DNA from: Cupriavidus taiwanensis
Lineage (GTDB): Bacteria > Pseudomonadota > Gammaproteobacteria > Burkholderiales > Burkholderiaceae
Assembly (NCBI RefSeq): GCF_900250075.1
Contig: NZ_LT977071.1
Coordinates: 1,488,941-1,552,940, forward strand
Direction of reading: 5' to 3'
DNA: 64,000 nt
Shown: positions 35,075 through 41,677 of the stretch, in pieces
Layout of the letters: every line of letters starts with the position of its first letter
Numbering within the stretch: the first letter of the stretch is position 1
The notes under the pieces: model-generated
Told to the model about the DNA's origin: nothing
Databases searched by the model: none
The model's input: only the letters and a program-made list of their open reading frames with translations
Translations under genes and position numbers: made by a program

Positions 35075-35857
35075 TTACTTCGCGTACTTGCGGAAATCCG
35101 GCTTGCGCTTTTCCTGGAAGGCGCGCACGCCCTCGCGCGATTCCTCGGTGTCGTAATACAGCTTGAGCGCGTACATGCCCATGCCGGCAATGCCGCCCTG
35201 GTGCGCGGTGTCCATGTTGAACGAGCGCTTGGCGATGGCGATCGCGGTCGGGCTCTTTTCCAGGATCTCGTCGCACCACTTCTGCACTTCGGCGTCGAGC
35301 TGCTCGTGCGGCACCACGGCGTTGACCAGGCCCATCGCCAGCGCTTCGGCGGCGGGATAGCGGCGGCACAGGTACCAGATCTCGCGCGCCTTCTTTTCGC
35401 CCACCACGCGCGCCAGGAAGGCGGTGCCGTAGCCGGGGTCGACCGAGCCAACCTTCGGCCCGACCTGCCCGAACACGGCCTTGTCCGAGGCAATGGTGAA
35501 ATCGCAGATCGTGCACAGCACGTTGCCGCCGCCGATGGCATAGCCCTGCACGCGCGCGATCACCGGCTTGGGCACGTCGCGGATGGCGTTGTGCAGTTCT
35601 TCCATCGGCAGGCCGATGGTGCCGCGGCCGTCGTACTGGCCCTCGTGCGCGGACTGGTCGCCGCCGGTGCAGAAGGCCTTGTCGCCGGCGCCGGCCAGCA
35701 CGATGGCACCGATCTCGCGGTCATATCCGGCGCGGTTGATGGCGTGGATCAGCTCGTCGCAGGTGCGGCCGCGGAAGGCGTTCATCTTTTCCGGGCGGTT
35801 GATGACGATCCAGGCCGCGCCGTTGCGCACTTCATAGCGGATGTCTTCGTATTGCAT
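35075..35857 (-). CDS. badI: 2-ketocyclohexanecarboxyl-CoA hydrolase
   Basis: This 260-residue crotonase-family enzyme opens the ring of 2-ketocyclohexanecarboxyl-CoA to pimelyl-CoA. Its sequence follows R. palustris BadI closely, for example INRPEKMNAFRG, AFCTGGDQSAHEGQYDGRG, GQVGPKVGSVDPGYGTAFLA and SFNMDTAHQGGIAGMGMYAL. The Gly-Gly-Asp and aromatic residues of the BadI/MenB group are kept. ATG 35857 gives the family length. It lies between badH and aliB. Confidence 0.95.
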   Translation of the reverse strand: MQYEDIRYEVRNGAAWIVINRPEKMNAFRGRTCDELIHAINRAGYDREIGAIVLAGAGDKAFCTGGDQSAHEGQYDGRGTIGLPMEELHNAIRDVPKPVIARVQGYAIGGGNVLCTICDFTIASDKAVFGQVGPKVGSVDPGYGTAFLARVVGEKKAREIWYLCRRYPAAEALAMGLVNAVVPHEQLDAEVQKWCDEILEKSPTAIAIAKRSFNMDTAHQGGIAGMGMYALKLYYDTEESREGVRAFQEKRKPDFRKYAK

Positions 35858-35892
35858 GGTGGTCTCCGTGGTCTGGTTGGGATGGTTTGCGC

Positions 35893-36660
35893 TCAGCCGT
35901 TCATGGTCAGGCCGCCCGACACGCTCAGCACTTGTCCGGTGATGAAGGCCGCATCGTCGCCGGCAAAGAACAGCACCGCGCCGGGCAGGTCGTCGGGCTG
36001 CCCGATGCGGCCCAGCGGGATCGAGCGGGTGAAGGCTTCCACCAGCTTCTCGGGATTGCCCGCGCCCTGCTTGTAGTCCTCGAACAGCGCGGTCTCGGTC
36101 GGCCCCGGGCACACCACGTTCACGGTGATGCCGTGGCGCGCATGCTCGCGCGCGATGGTCTTCGAGAACGACACCAGCCCGCCCTTGCACGCGGCGTACA
36201 CCGCCTCGCCGGACGAACCCACGCGCGCGGCATCGGAGGCGATATTGACGATGCGCCCGCGCTTGCGCGCCACCATGCCGGGCAGCACCGCGTGATGCAT
36301 ATGCAGCGCGCCGGTCAGGTTGATGGCGATCAGCCGCTCCCACTGCGCCGGCTCGGTCTTGACGAACGGACGGAACACGTCCCAGCCGGCGTTGTTGACC
36401 AGCACGTCGACCGGGCCCAGCTCCTGCTCCACCGCAACCACCGCCGCGTCGACGCTCGCGCGCTCGGTGATGTCGCAGCGCACCGCCAGCGCGCGGCCGC
36501 CGGCATCGCGGATCTGCGCCGCCACGCGTTCACCCGCGTCCGGGTTCAGGTCGAGCACCCCCACCGCCGCGCCCGCACGCGCAAAGCGCAAACAGGTTGC
36601 GCCGCCGATACCGCCACCACCGCCGGTCACGATGACCGTCTTGCCTTCGAGTCCTTGCAC
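35893..36660 (-). CDS. badH: 2-hydroxycyclohexanecarboxyl-CoA dehydrogenase (SDR)
   Basis: This 255-residue short-chain dehydrogenase oxidises the 2-hydroxy ring ester to the 2-keto ester with NAD. It shows TGGGGGIGGATC (cofactor), NNAG, the Ser-Tyr-x3-Lys triad (IASDAARVGSSGEAVYAACKGG) and a C-terminal GQVLSVSGGLTMNG. It opens the operon, starting at GTG 36660 after AAAGGAG. A MarR regulator is divergent. Confidence 0.93.
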   Translation of the reverse strand: MQGLEGKTVIVTGGGGGIGGATCLRFARAGAAVGVLDLNPDAGERVAAQIRDAGGRALAVRCDITERASVDAAVVAVEQELGPVDVLVNNAGWDVFRPFVKTEPAQWERLIAINLTGALHMHHAVLPGMVARKRGRIVNIASDAARVGSSGEAVYAACKGGLVSFSKTIAREHARHGITVNVVCPGPTETALFEDYKQGAGNPEKLVEAFTRSIPLGRIGQPDDLPGAVLFFAGDDAAFITGQVLSVSGGLTMNG

Positions 36661-36723
36661 AGCCGTTCTCCTTTCAGGGTTCCGGTGCTATCGTGCCGGC
36701 GGTGTCGCCGCCACATGCGCCTT

Positions 36724-36737
36724 TATTTACGTAAATA
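36724..36737. promoter_or_regulatory. Perfect 14-bp palindrome, likely MarR (BadR-type) operator
   Basis: TATTTACGTAAATA is a perfect palindrome in the 138-bp gap between badH and the marR gene. It overlaps the -35 region of a possible plus-strand promoter with -10 TATACT at 36746-36751. Confidence 0.8.
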
Positions 36738-36798
36738 TGTTGACGTATACTAGGCGCGACCGAGACCGCGTGCAAGGCCGCTATCCTTTGGAAACACT

Positions 36799-37320
36799 AT
36801 GGTTAACCCCGACCAGGGAGGCGAACTCCCGACTAACGCGCGCATGGAACTGGCCAATCGGCTGTTCTTTCGCCTGTACCAATGCGCAAACATGTTGCAT
36901 AAAACCGGCTCACGAGCCGTTGAAGCGGAAGGTTTGACGACACAGCAGTGGGCCGTGCTGGGCGCGCTGTCGCGTCCCGAAGCCGCCGACGGCATGAGCG
37001 TCGGCGACCTGGCGCGATACCTGATGGTGAGCCGCCAGAACCTGTCCGGGCTGGTCAGCCGGATGGAACGGGACGGCCACGTCACGCTGGCGCCCGACGG
37101 GCGTGACCGCCGCTCGCGGCTGGTGCGGATGAGCGAGCCGGGCCGCGAGGTGTGGCTGCACCAGGCGCAGCCGAAGATCAGGCAGTACTACGAACAGGCG
37201 CTGGACGGGTTCTCCACCAACGACCTGACGCACACGCTGCATTACCTGCTGAAGCTGCTGGACAACATGCGCGCGCTGGACGCGCCGGAAGGCGGCGACG
37301 GCGGGCCGGCACCGGACTAA
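36799..37320 (+). CDS. badR: MarR-family regulator of the alicyclic acid operon
   Basis: This 173-residue winged-helix regulator has the MarR core: TTQQWAVLGALSRPEAADGMSVGDLARYLMVSRQNLSGLVSRMERDGHVTLAPDGRDRRSRLV (recognition helix and wing with the DxRxxR motif). It is divergent from badH with a palindrome between them, just as BadR is placed with the bad genes of R. palustris. It probably represses badHI-aliBA until a ring-CoA intermediate appears. The symbol rests on family plus context. Confidence 0.82.
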   Translation: MVNPDQGGELPTNARMELANRLFFRLYQCANMLHKTGSRAVEAEGLTTQQWAVLGALSRPEAADGMSVGDLARYLMVSRQNLSGLVSRMERDGHVTLAPDGRDRRSRLVRMSEPGREVWLHQAQPKIRQYYEQALDGFSTNDLTHTLHYLLKLLDNMRALDAPEGGDGGPAPD

Positions 37321-37556
37321 GGCGGATCGCTGTATCAGGACTGATACACAGCAGCCCATCCCGAGCCTCGGGCACCGCGGCATTTCCCGCGACGCGGCCC
37401 ACCACGTCGGCTGGCGCGCAATATGCGTCGGTGTGGGGTTGCTCAGGCCCCCGGCGCTGCGCCGGGACTCCCTGAACCACTGCCCCGGCTTGCTGCGATC
37501 GGTCGCGTGCGCGCAGCCGGGACGGCGTTCGATCGATCCTTACCGGAGATCCCGCC

Positions 37557-37850
37557 ATGACCCGCTATATCGTGCTAGCCAGCTTCACCGACCAGGGCAT
37601 CCGCGCCGTCAAGGACACCACCAAGCGCGCCGCCGCGGTGCGCGAGATGGGCGCGCGCTTCGGGGTGCAGATGAAAGACATCTACTGGACCCTGGGCAAA
37701 TACGACATCGTGCTGACCGTCGAAGCCCAGGACGACGCCAGCATGACCGCCTTCGGCCTGGCGGTGGGCGCGCTCGGCAACGTGCGCACGCAGACCCTGC
37801 GGGCCTTCAACATCGACGAGATGCAGGAGATTATCGACAAGATGAGTTGA
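37557..37850 (+). CDS. GYD-domain protein
   Basis: This 97-residue protein is a single GYD domain: MTRYIVLASFTDQGIRAVKDTTKRAAA, KDIYWTLGKYDIVLTVEAQDD (the GKYD variant of the GYD signature) and NVRTQTLRAFNIDEM. It is a ferredoxin-like fold, related to alpha-beta barrel dimers. The role is unknown. CGGAGA before ATG 37557 is a good site, and a strong hairpin follows the stop. Confidence 0.88.
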   Translation: MTRYIVLASFTDQGIRAVKDTTKRAAAVREMGARFGVQMKDIYWTLGKYDIVLTVEAQDDASMTAFGLAVGALGNVRTQTLRAFNIDEMQEIIDKMS

Positions 37851-37878
37851 ACCGCCCTGGCACTCTGTCCATGTCATC

Positions 37879-37913
37879 AAGAACGCCCGCCATGGCGCCT
37901 GGCGGGCGTTCTT
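37879..37913. terminator. Strong hairpin after the GYD gene
   Basis: AAGAACGCCCGCCA (37879-37892) and its exact complement (37900-37913) make a 14-bp stem with a 7-base loop. A/T-rich ends (AAGAA, TTCTT) fit a bidirectional intrinsic terminator. Confidence 0.8.
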
Positions 37914-38025
37914 GCTGCTGGCTGGTGCGCGCTTTCCGGATATCCGACGGCCTTGTCAGACGGCGCCCGATACCTCGGCCACGGCACAGCGCTGACACTC
38001 ATACTGCCAACTTCCGGAGAGCGCC

Positions 38026-38250
38026 ATGCCAGGCAAGAATATCCATGTCGTGCCGACCCATAACGGCTGGGCCGTCGAAGCGGAAGGACGCGCCGGCAAC
38101 CAGCAGCGATTCACGTCGATGGACCATGCGATCGCCACCGGCATGGAAAAAGCCAGGCGCGCAAAGGTCGAGTTGCTGATCCATGGAAAAGACCACCAGA
38201 TCATGGAGCGCAACTCCTTCGGCAACGCTTCCGGTGACGCCGACGGGTAA
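38026..38250 (+). CDS. DUF2188-family protein
   Basis: This 74-residue protein has the DUF2188 pattern: KNIHVVPTHNGWAVEAEGRAGNQQRFTSMDHAIATGMEKARRAKVELLIHGKDHQI. Function is unknown. CGGAGAG before ATG 38026 supports the start. Base composition is a little lower in GC here than in neighbouring genes. Confidence 0.87.
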   Translation: MPGKNIHVVPTHNGWAVEAEGRAGNQQRFTSMDHAIATGMEKARRAKVELLIHGKDHQIMERNSFGNASGDADG

Positions 38251-38333
38251 TGGAAGGGAAACCTCGTGCAGGGTACCATCGTGCAGGGCACCATCGGCAA
38301 CGTGCCTGGACGACTCTAATCGCGGACAACCCG

Positions 38334-39380
38334 ATGCGCAATTTGAGAGGTTTTTACATCCTTCTGATCGCCGTCACCATTGCGTTCATCTGGATACTGC
38401 TGCCCTTCTACAGCGCGATCCTGTGGGGCACCATACTTGCCATCCTGTTCCATCCCATGCACCGCAAGCTGACGGTGCGATTCGGCAACCGGGAAAATCT
38501 CGCGGCACTGACCACACTGCTGGTCTGCGTGCTGATGGCCATTGTCCCGGTATTCCTGATGATTGCCACGCTCGCACAGGAAGTGGCCTTTGCCTACCAG
38601 CAGATCAAGACCGGCAAATGGGATTTCGGGCAGTACTTCCAGACCGCCGTACAAGCCCTGCCGGCTTCCATCGAGAACTGGCTGAACGAAATCGGGTTGG
38701 CCGACGTCGCGGGCCTGCAGGCAAAACTGACCGAAGGGGCCGCCCGCATCAGCCAGTTCATGGCGGCCCAGGCTGTCGCCATTGGCCAGAATACGCTGCA
38801 GTTCGCGGTTGGCCTCGGCGTCATGCTGTACCTCGTGTTTTTCCTGCTGCGTGACGGTGCGGTGATTTCCCATCGCTTCCGCGAAGCGATGCCGCTGAGC
38901 GACGCGCACACCCGCCGGCTGGTCGGCCGGTTCACCACCGTGGTCCGCGCCACGGTCAAGGGCAACGTGGTGGTGGCGGCGGTGCAGGGCATTCTGGGCG
39001 GCCTGGCTTTCCTGCTGCTGGGAATCAACGGCGCGCTGCTGTGGGGCACGCTGATGGCGTTCCTGTCGCTGCTGCCGGCCGTTGGCGCCGCGCTGGTCTG
39101 GGGCCCCGCCGCGATTTATTTCCTGCTGGCCGGCCCGGTCTGGAAAGGCGTCGCGCTCATTGCCATCGGTACCCTCGTCATCGGCGCGGTGGACAACCTG
39201 CTGCGCCCCGTCCTCGTAGGAAAGGACACCAAGTTGCCGGACTGGCTCGTGCTGATCTCGACCCTCGGCGGCATGTCGGTGTTCGGCATCAACGGCTTTG
39301 TCATAGGTCCGCTGATTGCCGCGCTGTTTATGTCGTGCTGGGATATATCGGTGATCGAGGATCGCGACGACACCATGTGA
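38334..39380 (+). CDS. AI-2E family transporter (PerM/TqsA-like)
   Basis: This 348-residue inner-membrane protein has about seven to eight helices. N-terminal helices (FYILLIAVTIAFIWILLPF), a central soluble segment (about 85-150) and the later motifs LLGINGALLWGTLMAFLSLLPAVGAALVWGP and DNLLRPVLVGKDTKLPDWLVLISTLGGMSVFGINGFVIGPLIAALF are typical of the family. Family members export signals or exchange ions; no substrate can be assigned. ATG 38334 is used because the frame above lacks membrane features. Confidence 0.88.
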   Translation: MRNLRGFYILLIAVTIAFIWILLPFYSAILWGTILAILFHPMHRKLTVRFGNRENLAALTTLLVCVLMAIVPVFLMIATLAQEVAFAYQQIKTGKWDFGQYFQTAVQALPASIENWLNEIGLADVAGLQAKLTEGAARISQFMAAQAVAIGQNTLQFAVGLGVMLYLVFFLLRDGAVISHRFREAMPLSDAHTRRLVGRFTTVVRATVKGNVVVAAVQGILGGLAFLLLGINGALLWGTLMAFLSLLPAVGAALVWGPAAIYFLLAGPVWKGVALIAIGTLVIGAVDNLLRPVLVGKDTKLPDWLVLISTLGGMSVFGINGFVIGPLIAALFMSCWDISVIEDRDDTM

Positions 39381-39464
39381 CCGGTTCACGCCGCCATTTC
39401 GACCATGTCGCCGTGTTCTGCGCGTTGACAAAGCAACAGCGCAGGCCCAGACAAAACCCCTAGA

Positions 39465-39483
39465 AACAAGAATTATTCTCATT
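39465..39483. promoter_or_regulatory. Fur box upstream of the TonB receptor
   Basis: The minus strand reads AATGAGAATAATTCTTGTT, close to the Fur consensus core AATGATAAT-N-ATTCTCATT. It lies 36 bp before the receptor start, so repression by iron-loaded Fur is likely. Confidence 0.7.
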
Positions 39484-39518
39484 TATTATTCGGCCTTTTG
39501 CTTTTATCCCGGGCCGTC

Positions 39519-41618
39519 ATGCTTTTCCGCCGTCTTGCCATACCTGCCGCCGCCAGTTCGCTGCTGCTGCCTGCCGTTGTCTCCCACGCCGCCGAAGAAC
39601 CGGCCACGCTGCCGTCCGTGACGGTCAGTGCCGCCGCGGACGGGCAGACCGACATCGGTTTCGCCACGCGCCGGGCGGCTGGCGTGACCAAATCCGGCGA
39701 AGCGGCGGCCGACGCCGCGCAATCGATCACCGTGATCACGCGCGACCTGCTCGACAGCCAGCAGGCGCAGAACCTCAGCGACGCGCTGCAGAATTCGGCC
39801 GGCGTGGTCACCAACGTCTATGGCCGGCGCGGCTGGGACGACTTCATCATCCGCGGCCAGCGCGCCTCGGAATCGATCTTTGCCGACGGGCTGCTGGTCG
39901 ACAGCAACAACCGCGTGGCGCAGGAGCTGTTCGGCGTGGAGCGCGTGGAAGTGCTCAAGGGACCGGCCTCGATACTGTTTGGCGCGGTGCAGCCCGGCGG
40001 CCTGGTCAACATGGTCAGCAAGCGCCCGCGCGCGGAACTGTTGGGCGAACTGGGCCTGACCGTCGGCAACTATGGCTTCCGGCAGATGACGGTCGATGTG
40101 GGCACGCCGCTGGCCAAGGACAGCAAGGCGGCGTTCCGCCTGAACGGGCTGATGATGAACAGCGACGATCCGACCGACTTCGTCTGGTATCGCAACCGCT
40201 GGATCGCGCCGTCGCTGACGCTCGACCTGGGCGCGCGCACGGACTTCACCATCCTGGCCAGCCACAACCAGCGCAACTACGTGCGCCAGCAAGGCCTGCC
40301 CGTGAATGGCACGCTGGTGCCGAACCGCAATGGCGTGGTGCCGGCCAGCCGCTTTATCGGCGAACCGAACGCCCCTTCCTATGACGGCGAGCAGAACCGC
40401 ATCGGCTACGCGCTGACGCACCGGTTCGACTCGGGCTGGACCCTGAACCAGAACCTGCGCTACCAGACCTCGTCGCTGACCGGTACGCTGGTATCGGCGG
40501 GCACCATGGCGCTCAACAGCCAGTCGATGAACCGCAGCGGCACGCAGCAGAACTTTTCGGGCAATTCGTTCGGCGTCGACACCAACGTGCAGCGGACTTT
40601 TGCGTTCACGGGCCATGCCCACAACGTGACCTTCGGCATCGACTACCGGCATACCAAGGAAGACCGCCTGCAGAAGACGTGCCGCGTGGCCGCGTTGAAC
40701 GTCTACAGCCCGGTCTATGGCGCCAGCATCAACTGCCCGTCCGCCTATAGCGTGGATGCGACCGATACGCTGGATGCGCTGGGCCTTTACCTGCGCGACC
40801 AGGTCCGCATCGGGCAGCGCTGGACCGTCACCGGCGGCGTGCGCTACGAATCCGCGCGGACGGGCACAACCGACCGGCTCGCCTCGTCGCGTACCGACAA
40901 TGACAACCACGCCGTCACCGGCAGCGCCGGCGTGATGTACGACCTGACGCACTGGGCGCGGCCGTACGCGAGCTTCGCCACGTCGTTCCTGCCCAACGCC
41001 GGTACCGATGTCAGCGGCGCCACCTTCAAGCCCGAGAAGGGTCGCCAGTACGAGGTCGGCGTCAAGTTCGACATGCCGGACAAGTCCGGCCTGCTGACGC
41101 TGGCGGCGTTCGACCTGACGCGCACCAATGTGCTCAGCAGCGATCCGGTCAACACGGGTTTCAGCATGGCCGTGGGCGAGCAGCGCTCGCGCGGGCTGGA
41201 AGTGGAACTGACGCAGGATCTCGGCAACGGCCTCAGCGTATCGGCGGCCTACGCCTATATCGCCAGCGAAGTCACCGAGGACACCACCGCCGCCAACGTC
41301 GGCAAGCCGCTGAACAGCGTGCCGCGGCACAGCTTCTCGGTCTGGAGCCAGTATCGCCTGCGTGGCGCGCTGGCCGGCTGGTACGTCGGTGCCGGCGTGC
41401 GGGGCGAGAGCGCCAAGCGCGGCTACAGCTTCAACTACACCGTGCCCGGCTACGCCGTCGCCGATCTTGCCGTCGGCTACGTGGCCTCGCACTGGCGCGC
41501 GGCATTCAACGTCAAGAACGTGTTCGACAAGATGTACTACGCGGGCGGCCTGAACAACAACGTGCTGCCGGTGGGCAATCCGCGCGTCGCCATGCTCAAC
41601 GTGACCATGAACTATTGA
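39519..41618 (+). CDS. TonB-dependent siderophore receptor
   Basis: This 699-residue outer-membrane protein has a signal peptide (cut after SHA), a plug domain (SITVITRDLLDSQQAQNLSDALQNSAGV; GPASILFGAVQPGGLVNMVSKRP) and a 22-strand barrel ending in an aromatic residue (VTMNY). It belongs to the FhuA/FoxA-like siderophore receptor family. The ligand cannot be read from sequence. ATG 39519 is used; TTG 39498 is unlikely. No siderophore biosynthesis genes are nearby, so it may take up a foreign siderophore. A hairpin follows the stop. Confidence 0.92.
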   Translation: MLFRRLAIPAAASSLLLPAVVSHAAEEPATLPSVTVSAAADGQTDIGFATRRAAGVTKSGEAAADAAQSITVITRDLLDSQQAQNLSDALQNSAGVVTNVYGRRGWDDFIIRGQRASESIFADGLLVDSNNRVAQELFGVERVEVLKGPASILFGAVQPGGLVNMVSKRPRAELLGELGLTVGNYGFRQMTVDVGTPLAKDSKAAFRLNGLMMNSDDPTDFVWYRNRWIAPSLTLDLGARTDFTILASHNQRNYVRQQGLPVNGTLVPNRNGVVPASRFIGEPNAPSYDGEQNRIGYALTHRFDSGWTLNQNLRYQTSSLTGTLVSAGTMALNSQSMNRSGTQQNFSGNSFGVDTNVQRTFAFTGHAHNVTFGIDYRHTKEDRLQKTCRVAALNVYSPVYGASINCPSAYSVDATDTLDALGLYLRDQVRIGQRWTVTGGVRYESARTGTTDRLASSRTDNDNHAVTGSAGVMYDLTHWARPYASFATSFLPNAGTDVSGATFKPEKGRQYEVGVKFDMPDKSGLLTLAAFDLTRTNVLSSDPVNTGFSMAVGEQRSRGLEVELTQDLGNGLSVSAAYAYIASEVTEDTTAANVGKPLNSVPRHSFSVWSQYRLRGALAGWYVGAGVRGESAKRGYSFNYTVPGYAVADLAVGYVASHWRAAFNVKNVFDKMYYAGGLNNNVLPVGNPRVAMLNVTMNY

Positions 41619-41624
41619 GGCTGA

Positions 41625-41656
41625 GGTGGTGTTCCGCCGCGATGCGAAACACCACC
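41625..41656. terminator. Hairpin between TonB receptor and formate dehydrogenase genes
   Basis: GGTGGTGTT (41625-41633) pairs with AACACCACC (41648-41656). It lies between the convergent receptor and FDH alpha genes and may end both transcripts. Confidence 0.6.
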
Positions 41657-41677
41657 GCTCCTCGTGACTAGGCCGGG

